From Antarcticimicrobium sp040365005 (GTDB taxonomy: Bacteria; Pseudomonadota; Alphaproteobacteria; Rhodobacterales; Rhodobacteraceae), in NCBI RefSeq assembly GCF_040365005.1, contig NZ_BAABWV010000017.1, positions 72,465 through 136,464 of the forward strand: a DNA stretch of 64,000 nucleotides, given 5' to 3'. This document shows, piece by piece, positions 47,163 to 57,276 of the stretch; the stretch's first letter is position 1; each line of letters opens with the position of its first letter. Both the position numbers and the translations under genes were made by a program. The notes below the pieces were generated by a model. That model searched no databases. It saw only the letters and a list, made by a program, of their open reading frames with translations, and was not told where the DNA came from.

Positions 47163-48440
47163 TCAGAACAACGGCGTATCGCCGACCCCGCGCCGTGGCG
47201 CGCGGCGAAAGATCCGCGCCAGGAGGCCGCGCCGATAGCGCCGGGTCCGAAGCCGCGGCACCGCGACCACCGGCTTTATTCCCAGGTCACGCTCCATATG
47301 CGCGGCGGTGCGCATCACCGGGTTCAGCACCTCGAGCGCGAGCGCAATGCCCAGCGCCGCGAGCAGGCTGGCAAACCCCCCGGCCATGACCATCTTCTTG
47401 CGGCTGGGGGTAAAGGGGTAATCGGGCGCCATCGCCGGTTCGATCACCGTCAACTGTTCGCCCTGCCCCTGGGTTTCCAGCCGATAGCCGACCTCGGCCT
47501 CGGTCCGGCGCGCCGAGGCCACCCCCAGTTCGGCGCGCAGCCGCTCCAGCTGGCTCTCGAAGGCGCTGATCTGCCGATCGGTCTGCGGCGAGGTCTCGAT
47601 CGAGCTTTCCAACTCGGCCTTGCGTGCCTCCAGCAGCCGCGCCTGCGCATCCAGCGTGGCAATCTGGGCATTGGTATCGGCCAGGATGCGGTCGGCGGTG
47701 GCTTGGCGCTGGGTCTGGCGGGCCTGTTCGGCGGTACGCTCGATCCGGATGCGGTCGCGCGCGATGGTCAGAAGTTCCTGGTTGATGCCGGCGATCTCGT
47801 CGCGGCGAAAGTTCAGCGTGCCCGGCAGCGCCAGGTCGTTGTCCCGGCGAAAGGCGGTCATCTGGTCCTCGACCCGCTCGACCTGTTCCCGCAGAGTCTC
47901 TTCCCGCGCGGTGAAAAAGGCCAGCGTCTCGCGCGCCTTTTCCAGCCGGGTGTCGCGGCTCAGCGCGATGGTGCGGCGGGCGAATTCATGGGCGATCTGG
48001 CTGGCCTGCTCGGGGGTCGGCATCTCGGCGGTGACGGTCAGGATCGACACCGCCCCGTCATGGCCGTTGCCGGCGGCGGCCGTCAGCTTGATCGAGGCGG
48101 ATTCGCGCAGCGCATCCACCTTTTCGCTCGGGGTCATCGCCGGGAAATCAGCGTAGAGGCCGAAGATCTCGACCACCTCCAGCACGCTGTCGCGCGCCAT
48201 CACCCGTTGTTCGATGGATTGCAGGCGCTGCGCCGCCGATCCCTCGACCGTGCTGCGGGCCAATTCGCCGGCGACCTTGGGCTGAACCACCTGGATCACC
48301 TCGGTCGCGCGATAAAGATGCGGCCGTTCCAGCGCGACCAGGACCGAGACCGCGCAGCCAAGCACCGCGATCAACAGGATCAGCCCGGCGCGCCGACGCA
48401 CCATGTCGAGAAAATCTGCAAAAGTCTGTACTGGCCCCAT
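47163..48440 (-). CDS. Polysaccharide chain-length/co-polymerase protein (Wzz/GumC family)
   Basis: A 425-residue protein with two membrane helices (near residues 18-40 and 350-370), a PFTPSRKKM proline-rich segment just before the second helix, and a long periplasmic coiled coil between them (about 165-310). This is the PCP-2 layout that sets chain length in Wzy systems. The cytoplasmic tail is basic and lacks a fused kinase; the cognate ATPase is the next gene upstream. The pair are 120 bases apart on the same strand. Confidence 0.88.
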   Translation of the reverse strand: MGPVQTFADFLDMVRRRAGLILLIAVLGCAVSVLVALERPHLYRATEVIQVVQPKVAGELARSTVEGSAAQRLQSIEQRVMARDSVLEVVEIFGLYADFPAMTPSEKVDALRESASIKLTAAAGNGHDGAVSILTVTAEMPTPEQASQIAHEFARRTIALSRDTRLEKARETLAFFTAREETLREQVERVEDQMTAFRRDNDLALPGTLNFRRDEIAGINQELLTIARDRIRIERTAEQARQTQRQATADRILADTNAQIATLDAQARLLEARKAELESSIETSPQTDRQISAFESQLERLRAELGVASARRTEAEVGYRLETQGQGEQLTVIEPAMAPDYPFTPSRKKMVMAGGFASLLAALGIALALEVLNPVMRTAAHMERDLGIKPVVAVPRLRTRRYRRGLLARIFRRAPRRGVGDTPLF

Positions 48441-48560
48441 CGCCCCACCTCAGTTCCGCACCGGAATCGCCTGACCCCGGTGCCGCCCGCTGATCGGGCC
48501 GATGACCGGGACAACACCATAGCAAACGGGCAAAACTAAGGCGATTCCGTGCGAAACCGA

Positions 48561-49448
48561 TCAGCTCATGCGGGCCTGGTTCAGGATCACGCCGAGAAGC
48601 TCGACCTGGTCGCCCAGGATATCCTCGCAGGCGCGGATCTGTTCGGCAGTGGTCTGGGTGCCGTCCGCCACCAGCAACAGCGCATCGACCTGCGGCAGGA
48701 AGGCGGCGACATCGTCGCAGGACAGGATCGCCGGCAGGTCGTAAAGCACCACGTCGGGGTCGAGCGTCAGGATCATCTCGTCCAGCGCCCGGGCGCAATG
48801 GGGATCATGCAGGGTCTCGGCGGCGTTGCGGTCGGGCGCCTCGGCAAGGCCCAGCGCCAGACCATCGCAGCAGCGCACGATGTGATCCTCGGTCCGGGTC
48901 TCGCCGCGCAGGAACCCCTTCATGTCACCAAGGCCGCGCATGTCCATCATCCGGGCCACCCCCGGATCACGGCGGTTCATGTCCATCAGGACAGTGCGCG
49001 TGCCGGGCACCCGTGCCAGGCTGAGCGCGAGGTTCACGGCGGTGAAGGTGGTGCCGCATCCGGGCGTCGGCGACGCGATGGCGACGCGACGCCACCCGTT
49101 GGCGCGCAACGCCTGTTTCATCCGGGTGCGCAGCAGGTCGAACGCCCGTGCCGCCGGGTCGTCACGGAACAGGCTGACAAGCGGCGCGGGATCGGTGCGC
49201 ACATCGCGGCCCCCGATCCGGACACGGCGCAGCCGTTCCCATGGTTCCGGCAGGGTCGCCGGCAGGCCCGCGTCCCCCGATACCGGCCCCGAAACCGCGG
49301 GCAAGTTGCCCTTGGCGGGGCCGCGCACCGTCTTGCGCCGGAAAATCTTCCGATCCTGGCTGCTCATCCGTTCCGTTTCACCCGTCCTTGCCAGTTCGAA
49401 CAAATTTGCTCCGCCGGCGGCCGCATCCTCATCAAGATAGTCTCTCAC
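48561..49448 (-). CDS. CpsD/CapB-like P-loop ATPase with altered Walker A
   Basis: A 295-residue protein of the bacterial tyrosine kinase / ParA-like family that partners Wzz/GumC proteins. The Walker A segment reads SPTPGCGTTFTAVNLA at residue 126, so the usual lysine (position 133) is threonine. Walker A' (LMDMNRRDP) and Walker B (VVLYDLPAIL) are recognisable. The C-terminus ends GVILNQARMS without the usual tyrosine cluster. It may therefore be a non-phosphorylating scaffold rather than an active kinase. It lies between the Wzz-like gene and the sugar transferase. Confidence 0.83.
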   Translation of the reverse strand: MRDYLDEDAAAGGANLFELARTGETERMSSQDRKIFRRKTVRGPAKGNLPAVSGPVSGDAGLPATLPEPWERLRRVRIGGRDVRTDPAPLVSLFRDDPAARAFDLLRTRMKQALRANGWRRVAIASPTPGCGTTFTAVNLALSLARVPGTRTVLMDMNRRDPGVARMMDMRGLGDMKGFLRGETRTEDHIVRCCDGLALGLAEAPDRNAAETLHDPHCARALDEMILTLDPDVVLYDLPAILSCDDVAAFLPQVDALLLVADGTQTTAEQIRACEDILGDQVELLGVILNQARMS

Positions 49449-49488
49449 AGCCGATCCTCCAAATATGTCACCAATACGGACAAGTCCA

Positions 49489-50238
49489 TCAAACGCCGGT
49501 CCCGCGCACGACCACGCCGACCGTCCGGACCATCAGCACCAGATCGCGCCATAAAGACAATGACCGGCAATAGACCGCATCGACCTTGGCGCGATAGCTG
49601 AATTCCCGCTCGTTGCGGGCCGAGACCTGCCAGAGGCCAGTGATCCCGGGACGTACCGAGGTGTAACAGGCATCGTCGCCATACAGCTTTGCCTGCTCGG
49701 GCAACATCGGGCGCGGGCCGACCAGGCTCATCTCTCCCTTGAGGACATTCCACAGCTGCGGCAGTTCGTCGAACGAGGTCACCCGAAGGAGATTGCCGAC
49801 CCGAGTGATGCGCGGATCGTTGCGCAGCTTCTGCGTGCGGTTCCACTCCTCACGGATCGCCGGATCGGTGGCGATGTACTTGGCCAGCAGCGCATCGGCG
49901 TCGCGCACCATGGTGCGCAACTTGACGATCCGGAACCGGCGTCCGCCCAGGCCGATCCGATCCTGCCAGTAGAACGGCGGGCCGCTCTCGATCCACAGCG
50001 CCGACGCGCAAAGCGCGATGATCGGCAAGGTGATCGGAAGCGTGAGCAGGACCAGGGCGATGTCCAGCACGCGCTTGCCGAACCGGGCATACAACCCCGA
50101 CAGCTCCAATGGCGGCGCGGCGGGGGCCGGACGATAGGGCATGTTCAGATTGGCCGGGGCTGGCAACCATACCGCGAAGATTCTTGGCTTCTGGGGGAAG
50201 CGCAGCGTCTCGCTGCGCATATCATCATACAAACTCAT
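49489..50238 (-). CDS. ExoY-type initiating sugar transferase
   Basis: A 249-residue monotopic membrane enzyme that transfers the first sugar phosphate to undecaprenyl phosphate. Family blocks: KRVLDIALVLLTLPI (membrane segment), KLRTMVRDAD, TSFDELPQLWNVLKGEMS and VGPRPMLPEQ, then RPGITGLWQVSARNE. The N-terminal 50 residues are a proline-rich cytoplasmic extension. It heads the minus-strand operon with the CpsD-like and Wzz-like genes and starts exopolysaccharide synthesis. Confidence 0.92.
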   Translation of the reverse strand: MSLYDDMRSETLRFPQKPRIFAVWLPAPANLNMPYRPAPAAPPLELSGLYARFGKRVLDIALVLLTLPITLPIIALCASALWIESGPPFYWQDRIGLGGRRFRIVKLRTMVRDADALLAKYIATDPAIREEWNRTQKLRNDPRITRVGNLLRVTSFDELPQLWNVLKGEMSLVGPRPMLPEQAKLYGDDACYTSVRPGITGLWQVSARNEREFSYRAKVDAVYCRSLSLWRDLVLMVRTVGVVVRGTGV

Positions 50239-50792
50239 TATCGGCTCTCCCTGAGCACCGAGTACACCACCAAGCCAGCGCGCAGACGGGCTGTCACGCT
50301 GACACTCGTTCTATCGTCCGAAAACCCGTTCAAGCAGCTCGACCGGGCACGTTGCGAAGTTGTTCGCCGGACCTTCCCCCACAGATGCCCCGGCGGCTTC
50401 GCTGACGAATTCAGGACCAGTTTCCGCCCTGTTTTCGCCACGATTCAATTTACCACTCAGTGATATAGTTTTAATTATTTGATCGGAAACAGTCTGTTTC
50501 AGATTTTTTCGCCCCTAGAAAACAGGCCTCTTATCAAAATGTTGAGTGGCCAGTCCTGGAAATCTCGTAAGATTGTACGTTTTCAGGAAACAAGATCGGC
50601 GCGGGAATCGGTTAACGCGATCCGCCCGACTCTGCCCCGCCCGCCACAACAACGTGTGCAAACTGTCTACGTATCTCCCTCAAGGTGTGTCGGTCGGACA
50701 CACCGCCAGCCGGTCTCTTGCCCCTGCCGCGGCATGCGTGACATCATGTGCTCGCGCCGCGGGGCGCCGCAGCAACCCGAAAAGGATCACGC
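50239..50792. other. Long intergenic region upstream of the ExoY-type gene
   Basis: About 550 bases with no convincing gene. The part at 50440-50600 is strongly AT-rich compared with the surroundings and contains a perfect 15-base inverted repeat (50486-50500). It most likely holds the regulated promoter of the exopolysaccharide operon on the minus strand. The last 30 bases carry AAAGGA, the ribosome binding site of the EthD gene. Confidence 0.6.
50486..50500. promoter_or_regulatory. Inverted repeat GAAACA-GTC-TGTTTC, candidate operator
   Basis: Six-base arms are perfect complements around GTC. The site is inside the AT-rich upstream region of the ExoY-type operon, about 250 bases from its start codon. 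On the minus strand it is followed by ATCAAATAATTAAAACTATATC, which could include promoter elements. A dimeric regulator is implied but not identified. Confidence 0.45.
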
Positions 50793-51101
50793 ATGTCTGT
50801 ATCGCTTCAGGTCATCTACCCGATCTCGGAGGGGACCGATTTCGACTTCGACTATTACCTCGGCACCCACATGCCGCTGGTGGCCGAGCACATGGGGCCG
50901 CACATCGAGCGCACGCTGGTGACCAAGGGGCTTGCAGGGGGGCCGAAGACACCGCCGGGCCATTACGCGGTGGCCACGATGGTCTTTGCCGATGCGGCGG
51001 CGATGGATGCGGCGATGCGGGCCTCGGGTCCGGTGATGGCGGATGTCGCCAATTTCACCAACGTGCAGCCGCAGATCCTCGTCGGCGAAGTGATCGCGTA
51101 A
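50793..51101 (+). CDS. EthD family protein
   Basis: A 102-residue dimeric alpha-beta barrel protein of the EthD family, with QVIYPISEGTDFDFDYYLGTHMPL, typical of the group. EthD was first linked to cytochrome P450-dependent ether degradation, but most small family members have no known role. The start ATG 50793 follows AAAGGA at good spacing. It precedes the sugar-acid kinase-like gene by nine bases. Confidence 0.85.
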   Translation: MSVSLQVIYPISEGTDFDFDYYLGTHMPLVAEHMGPHIERTLVTKGLAGGPKTPPGHYAVATMVFADAAAMDAAMRASGPVMADVANFTNVQPQILVGEVIA

Positions 51102-51110
51102 GGCCCCGGG

Positions 51111-51977
51111 ATGACTGATATTTCCGGTGCGGCCCCCTGGTGTGCCGTCGACCTCGCGCCGGGACAGGCGCGGGCGTGGCTTCTGCAGGGCGAGGCGGTC
51201 CTTGCCCGCGCTTCCCTCGATACGGTGCCGGATGCGCCGGACAGCGGCGATGTCGCCGCGCTGGTGGCGCGACTGGGCACGCCGGCCGTTGAGGCTCCGA
51301 CGGTGATTTCCGGGTTGACCGGGGCAGCAGCACCGGTACCGGTGCCCGCGAAACCCGGCCAGATCACCCCGGTCCGGATCGGACCGCACACCCACGCCCT
51401 GCCCGGCCTTTGCCAAAGCAGCCCGCCGGCCCTGATGCGGGGGGAAGAACTGCGCATCGCCGGTTTCCTCGCCCTCAACCCCAACTGGGACGGGGTTATC
51501 TGCCTGCCCGGAGCGGTCACCCATTGGGCACAGGTCAGCGCCGAGGAGGTGGTAAGTTTTCAAAGCTTCCTGACCGGCGCCATGGCAGAGGCGCTCACCA
51601 CCACCCCCCTGCTCCACGCGGCACTCTCCGGCGTGGACTGGGACGGGGACGCCTTTGCCGAGGCGCTCGACACTGCGATGTCACGACCCGAGCGGCTGGC
51701 CGCCGGGCTGGCCGGGATTCACGCCGAAGCCACCCTCGGTACGCTGTCCGGCGGCGCGGCGCGCGCGCGGTTGTTCGGGGGGCTGACCGGGGCGGAACTG
51801 GCCGCCGCCCGCCCCTATTGGCTGGGTCAGCAGGTGGCGCTGATCGGACCGGACATCCCCGCCCGCCCCTATGCCGAGGCGCTGGCCCGGCAGGGTGTGC
51901 CGGTGACCCGCACCGATGCGGACCGGATGACGCTGGCCGGTTTCAACGACGCGCGGCGCCGGATCTCGGCGACCTGA
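51111..51977 (+). CDS. Divergent 2-dehydro-3-deoxygalactonokinase (DgoK-like) protein
   Basis: A 288-residue protein resembling DgoK, which phosphorylates 2-keto-3-deoxygalactonate in galactose breakdown. Recognisable blocks are LPGLCQSSPPALMRGEE near residue 95 and LPGAVTHWAQV near 135 (usually LPGTHSKW). The N-terminal phosphate-binding motif, normally DWGTTxxRAW, is here DLAPGQARAW. The loss of both conserved Gly-Thr residues and the His-Ser-Lys segment makes catalysis doubtful. It may be a paralogue with a different function. Probably co-transcribed with the EthD gene. Confidence 0.7.
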   Translation: MTDISGAAPWCAVDLAPGQARAWLLQGEAVLARASLDTVPDAPDSGDVAALVARLGTPAVEAPTVISGLTGAAAPVPVPAKPGQITPVRIGPHTHALPGLCQSSPPALMRGEELRIAGFLALNPNWDGVICLPGAVTHWAQVSAEEVVSFQSFLTGAMAEALTTTPLLHAALSGVDWDGDAFAEALDTAMSRPERLAAGLAGIHAEATLGTLSGGAARARLFGGLTGAELAAARPYWLGQQVALIGPDIPARPYAEALARQGVPVTRTDADRMTLAGFNDARRRISAT

Positions 51978-52040
51978 TCCTGTACTCTGATCCGGCAAGG
52001 GCGGATCGTACAATCCGGGCACGCTTGCGGTCCGGCCCCC

Positions 52041-52565
52041 TCACCCCTGGCGCGCGCGGCGCAATCCGATCGGCGCGCCCTGTTGCGGCGGCATCTCCAG
52101 CCCGGCGTGATCCGCTTTCATCTGCGCCAACCGTCGCTGTGCCCAGTCGGGGAACGGCGTCGACCGCCGGGTGCCGTGATCGACGTTCACCGAGACGATC
52201 TCTTGCGTGGCGCAGAGGCATCCATCGGAATCGCGCAGCATCTCGCCAAGGAAATGCATCCGCTTGCTGTCGTGATCAATCAGCCGGAAGGCCACCGAGA
52301 ACCCCTCGCCCGCGCGCAACTCGTTGAGGAAATGGGTTTGGGTCTGCAGCACGAAGGAACCCTGACCGGCGCGCTCGATATACTCCCACCCCACGCCAAG
52401 ATATTCATCGAACAGCACGTCGGCGGCCAGATCGAAGGCGATGCCGTAGTAGCCCACGTTCATGTGCCCGTTCTGGTCGATCCATGCGGGTTCGACCCTG
52501 CGGTTCGGTATCCGGATCGGTGCGGGATAGGGGCCATCATGGCCGTTGACCGGCGGGTGCGTCAT
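52041..52565 (-). CDS. Hot-dog fold acyl-CoA thioesterase
   Basis: A 174-residue 4HBT-type protein with the signature DQNGHMNVGYYGIAFDLA, in which the Asp and the GHMN turn position the thioester, and the FLNELRAGEGF strand pair. It starts with MTHPPVNGH at 52565. Relatives occur with carnitine and betaine metabolism (betainyl-CoA thioesterase) but also as stand-alone thioesterases. It is convergent with DgoK and divergent from the amidase. Confidence 0.83.
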   Translation of the reverse strand: MTHPPVNGHDGPYPAPIRIPNRRVEPAWIDQNGHMNVGYYGIAFDLAADVLFDEYLGVGWEYIERAGQGSFVLQTQTHFLNELRAGEGFSVAFRLIDHDSKRMHFLGEMLRDSDGCLCATQEIVSVNVDHGTRRSTPFPDWAQRRLAQMKADHAGLEMPPQQGAPIGLRRARQG

Positions 52566-52706
52566 GCTTGATCTTTCTCGTCTTGCCTCAAACCGGCGGC
52601 ACCTTGCCCCGCCACGGCCCGGGGGCCAAGCCCCGGCGGTTGCCTTTTTTGACCGCGCCGTCGAGGATGCCGGCAAATCTGGAACGCGCACGGAGAATGC
52701 AAGGAC

Positions 52707-54164
52707 ATGAAAGACGTCTATCTGAGGCAGGACGGCACCGGGTTGGCCGAGCTCGTGGCCAAGGGCGAAGTGACGGCAGAGGAGTTGCTCGACACCGCAC
52801 TGGAACTGACCGATGAGCGGAACCCGGCGCTCAACGCGGTGGTGATGCGGCGCGAGGACGTCGCGCGGCAGGCGATCCGCGACGGGCTGCCCGAGGGGCC
52901 GTTTCGCGGCGTGCCCTTCCTGCTCAAGGATCTGGGGGCAGAGGCGCGCGCCTATCCCTCCAACAACGGCTCGCGCCTGATGAAGGGGATGGAATACACC
53001 TACGATTCCGAGATCTTCCTGCGCATGCAGGCCACCGGCGCGGTGACGTTTGCGCGCACCACCTCGCCCGAGCTGGGCGTGGGGCCGGTGACCGAGGCGG
53101 GCGTGTACGGTGGCCCCACCCGCAACCCGTGGAATACCGGCCACACCTCGGGCGGCTCTTCCGGCGGATCGGGCGCGGCGGTGGCGGCGGGCATCGTGCC
53201 GATGGCGCATGGCTCGGACGGCGGCGGATCGGTGCGCATCCCGGCCTCGTCCTGCGGGTTGGTCGGGTTCAAGCCCACCCGCGCGCGGCTTCCCGACGGG
53301 CCCGCGGCCGGCGAGGGCTGGGCCGGCATGGCGATCGAAGGGATGCTGACGCGCAGCCTGCGCGATACCGCCACCATGCTCGATGCCTGCGCCGGACCCG
53401 ACCTTGGCGCGCCCTACTGGGCGCCGCCGATGCAGGGCAGCTACGCGCAGGCGCTGCAGCGCGACCCGGGGCGGTTGCGGGTGCGCTACGCCACCACGAC
53501 CCTGAGCGGTGCCGCGCTGCACCCCGAATGCGTCGCGGCGGTGGAAAAGACCGCCCGCCTGCTGGCCGACCTGGGCCATGACGTTGCGGAGTTCCGCCCC
53601 GCCGCCGATCTGAACGTGGAGGCGATGATGCTGGCCTGGACCAGTATCGTGGCCTGCGGCACCGCGCTGAGCGTGCGGGAGGTGCTGAAGGGCCGCCCGC
53701 TGACACGCGACATGGTCGACGGGGTGACCTATGCCGCCGTCGAACATGCGCGCGGGATTTCAGGCGCCGATTACCTTGGTGCGGTGGAAGAAATCCATGC
53801 CTTCGGACGGCGCATGGCGCAGGTGTTCCTTGACTGCGACGTGCTGCTGACGCCGACGCTGGCCACCCCCCCGGCCCCGGTGGGCCGGTACAAGCCGGAT
53901 TTCGAGGATTTCGTCGCCTATCGCAACGGGCCGGGCAGCGTATTTGACTATTCGCCTTTTACCGCCATCTTCAATGCCAGCGGTCAGCCGGCGGTGACGC
54001 TGCCGCTGCACTGGAGCGCCGACGATCTGCCGGTCGGCGTGCACCTGGCAACGGCCTTCGGCGAAGATGAGCAGCTGATGTCGCTGTGCGGCCAGATCGA
54101 GCGCGCGGCGCCCTGGGCCGACAAGCAGTTGAGCCTGATCCTCGGGGGCGTTCGCCAGCCCTGA
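52707..54164 (+). CDS. Amidase signature family protein
   Basis: A 485-residue amidase. The catalytic triad of the family is visible: Lys in PFLLKDLG near residue 75, cis-Ser in HTSGGSSGGSGAAVAAG near 150, and nucleophilic Ser in GSDGGGSVRIPAS near 172. Members hydrolyse aliphatic, aryl or peptide amides; the substrate is not fixed by sequence. It stands alone on the plus strand, 20 bases before the ABC transporter genes, and may be read with them. Confidence 0.9.
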   Translation: MKDVYLRQDGTGLAELVAKGEVTAEELLDTALELTDERNPALNAVVMRREDVARQAIRDGLPEGPFRGVPFLLKDLGAEARAYPSNNGSRLMKGMEYTYDSEIFLRMQATGAVTFARTTSPELGVGPVTEAGVYGGPTRNPWNTGHTSGGSSGGSGAAVAAGIVPMAHGSDGGGSVRIPASSCGLVGFKPTRARLPDGPAAGEGWAGMAIEGMLTRSLRDTATMLDACAGPDLGAPYWAPPMQGSYAQALQRDPGRLRVRYATTTLSGAALHPECVAAVEKTARLLADLGHDVAEFRPAADLNVEAMMLAWTSIVACGTALSVREVLKGRPLTRDMVDGVTYAAVEHARGISGADYLGAVEEIHAFGRRMAQVFLDCDVLLTPTLATPPAPVGRYKPDFEDFVAYRNGPGSVFDYSPFTAIFNASGQPAVTLPLHWSADDLPVGVHLATAFGEDEQLMSLCGQIERAAPWADKQLSLILGGVRQP

Positions 54165-54184
54165 TCCCGCGCAAGGAGGCCCCG

Positions 54185-54892
<708 letters not shown>

Positions 54893-54896
54893 GGCG

Positions 54897-57272
54897 ATGA
54901 CGCTCCACCCCAGCCCGCTGACCCGCAAACTGATGCGCGACCTTTACCGCATCAAGGGCCAGGCCATGGCGATCGGCGCGGTGATCGCGGTGGGGGTGAT
55001 GATGCAGGTGATGATGACCGGCCTGGTCGCCTCGCTCGACGAGACCCGCCGCGCCTATTACGAGCGGCACCGGCTGGCGGATGTCTTTGCCCCGGTGGCG
55101 CGCGCCCCCGAGGCCGCCGCCGGGGCGCTGCGTCACCTGCCGGGCGTGGCCGCGATCCAGACCCGGGTGGCGGGCAGCGCGCTGATCGACCTGGAGGGCA
55201 CCGCGGTTCCGATCCAGGCGCGCGCGCTGTCGCTGCCCGATTACCGTGCGCCGGCGCTGAACACCGTCTACCTGACCGACGGGCGCATGTTCGACGGCGA
55301 CCGCGCCGGCGAGGTCGTGGTCCTGAACAGTTTCGCGCGCGCGCACGGTCTGCGCCCCGGCGACCGGATCGCCGCCACCATGAACGGGTTCCGGCGCGAG
55401 CTGACGGTGGTGGGCTTCGCACAGTCGCCGGAGTTCCTCTATGCCACCGCCCCGGGCGAGCTGGTACCGGATGACGCCCGCTTTGCCGTGCTGTGGATGA
55501 GCCGCACCGCGCTTGCGGCGGCCTTCGACATGGAGGGCGCCTTCAACGAGGTTCTGCTGTCGCTGACGCGCGGGGCGGTGCCCGACGCGGTGATCGACGC
55601 CGCCGACCGGCTGCTCGACCGATACGGGGCGACCGGGGCCTATGCGTTGTCCGATCTCGAGTCGGACCGCTTCATCAGCGAGGAGATCGGCGGGCTGCGC
55701 CGCAGCGCCGGCAGTGTGCCGCCGGTATTCCTGGCGGTGGCGGCCTTCCTGCTTTACATCGTGATCTCGCGCATGGTGCAGGCCGAACGCGAGGAGATCG
55801 GCCTGATGAAGGCCTTTGGCTATACCGACATTGAGGTAGGCGGCCATTACTTTCGCATGGTCCTTGCCATCGCGGCGGGGGGCGCGGTGGCCGGAGGGCT
55901 GATGGGCATCGCCATGGGGCGCTGGATGGTCGATCTCTACCTGATCTACTACAAGTTTCCCTTCCTGGTTTTCCGGCTTGACCCGGCGGCCTTCCTCAGC
56001 GGCTTCAGCGTCAGCCTGCTGGCGGCCTCGGCGGGCGGGCTTCTCGTCCTGCGGCGGGTGTTTGCGCTGACCCCGGCCGAGGCGATGCGCCCGCCGACGC
56101 CGCCCGACTACAGCCGCCGCGGCCGTTTCGGTGCGGCCGTCGCCGGGTTTCTCGACCAACCGACGCGCATGGTGCTGCGTCGCCTGACCCGCCAGCCGCT
56201 GCGCATGGGCGGCGCGGTGCTGGGGATCGCGGCGGGGCTGTCGGTCTCGGTCTCGATGGCGACGATCCTGAACAGTTTCGATGCCATGCAGGAACTGACC
56301 TTTGACGTGATCGACCGCAGCGACCTGAACGTGAGTTTCATCCAGCCGCTGGCGACCCGCAGCGCCTATGAACTGCAAAGCCTACCCGGCGTGATAGAGG
56401 TCGAGCCGACGCGCACCGTGCCCGCGATCCTGCGCAACGGGCGGCACAGCTACAGGGGGGCGTTGTTCGGGCTGGTCGACCAGCCGCGCCTGAACCGGGC
56501 GGTGGACAGCGACCAAGAGGCGATCCCGATGCGCGAAGGCGGCGTGATCCTCTCCTCGGTGCTGGCGGACACGCTGGACATCCGGGCCGGCGACAGGCTG
56601 GTGGTCGAGGTGCGCGAAGGCCGCCGCCCCCGGCTGGAACTGCCGGTGATCGCGGTGGCCGAAAGCCTGATGGGCGCGCCCGCCTACATGGAGCTGGGAG
56701 CACTGAACCGGGCGCTGAAAGAGCCGCTGCGCATCTCCGGCGCCTACCTGCGGGTGGACGAGGCCGAGGCGGATCGGATCTATGAAACCCTCAAGGACAT
56801 GCCGATGGTCGCCGGCGTCAGCGTCAAATCCGAGAGCCTGGCCGCGCTGAAAGTGGTAATGGACCGGGGCGCCGGGGCGATGCGCTATGTGATGGCGACG
56901 ATCGCGGCGGTGATCACCTTCGGCGTGATCTACAACGCCGCCCGCGTCGCCCAGGCCGAGCGCGCCCGCGACCTGGCCAGCCTGCGGGTGCTGGGCTTTA
57001 CCCGCGCCGAGGTCGCCTTTGTCCTGCTGGGCGAACTGGCGGCGGTCACGCTGTTGGCGCTGCCCTTGGGCGGGGCGATGGGCTATGGGCTGAGCTTTGC
57101 CATCGCGGCGGGCTTCAGCACCGACATCTACCAGATCCGCGCCATCTTCAGCCCCGAGAGCTATGGCAGGGCGATCCTCGTGGTACTGGCCGCCGCGCTG
57201 GTCTCGGGCTGGCTTGTCAAACGCGACATCGACCGGGCAGACATGGTATCTGCGCTAAAGACGAGGGATTGA
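54897..57272 (+). CDS. FtsX-fold ABC transporter permease
   Basis: A 791-residue membrane protein with two FtsX-like halves in one chain. One helix follows MAIGAVIAVGVMMQVMM near residue 20; further helices cluster at 275-420, near 460 and at 670-790. Large periplasmic loops lie between, as in MacB-type and LolCE-type transporters. It starts four bases after the ATPase gene. Sequence PPTPPDYSRRGRFGAAVAGF separates the two halves. It likely exports a lipid, peptide or toxic compound with the adaptor encoded next. Confidence 0.9.
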   Translation: MTLHPSPLTRKLMRDLYRIKGQAMAIGAVIAVGVMMQVMMTGLVASLDETRRAYYERHRLADVFAPVARAPEAAAGALRHLPGVAAIQTRVAGSALIDLEGTAVPIQARALSLPDYRAPALNTVYLTDGRMFDGDRAGEVVVLNSFARAHGLRPGDRIAATMNGFRRELTVVGFAQSPEFLYATAPGELVPDDARFAVLWMSRTALAAAFDMEGAFNEVLLSLTRGAVPDAVIDAADRLLDRYGATGAYALSDLESDRFISEEIGGLRRSAGSVPPVFLAVAAFLLYIVISRMVQAEREEIGLMKAFGYTDIEVGGHYFRMVLAIAAGGAVAGGLMGIAMGRWMVDLYLIYYKFPFLVFRLDPAAFLSGFSVSLLAASAGGLLVLRRVFALTPAEAMRPPTPPDYSRRGRFGAAVAGFLDQPTRMVLRRLTRQPLRMGGAVLGIAAGLSVSVSMATILNSFDAMQELTFDVIDRSDLNVSFIQPLATRSAYELQSLPGVIEVEPTRTVPAILRNGRHSYRGALFGLVDQPRLNRAVDSDQEAIPMREGGVILSSVLADTLDIRAGDRLVVEVREGRRPRLELPVIAVAESLMGAPAYMELGALNRALKEPLRISGAYLRVDEAEADRIYETLKDMPMVAGVSVKSESLAALKVVMDRGAGAMRYVMATIAAVITFGVIYNAARVAQAERARDLASLRVLGFTRAEVAFVLLGELAAVTLLALPLGGAMGYGLSFAIAAGFSTDIYQIRAIFSPESYGRAILVVLAAALVSGWLVKRDIDRADMVSALKTRD

Positions 57273-57276
57273 GCCG

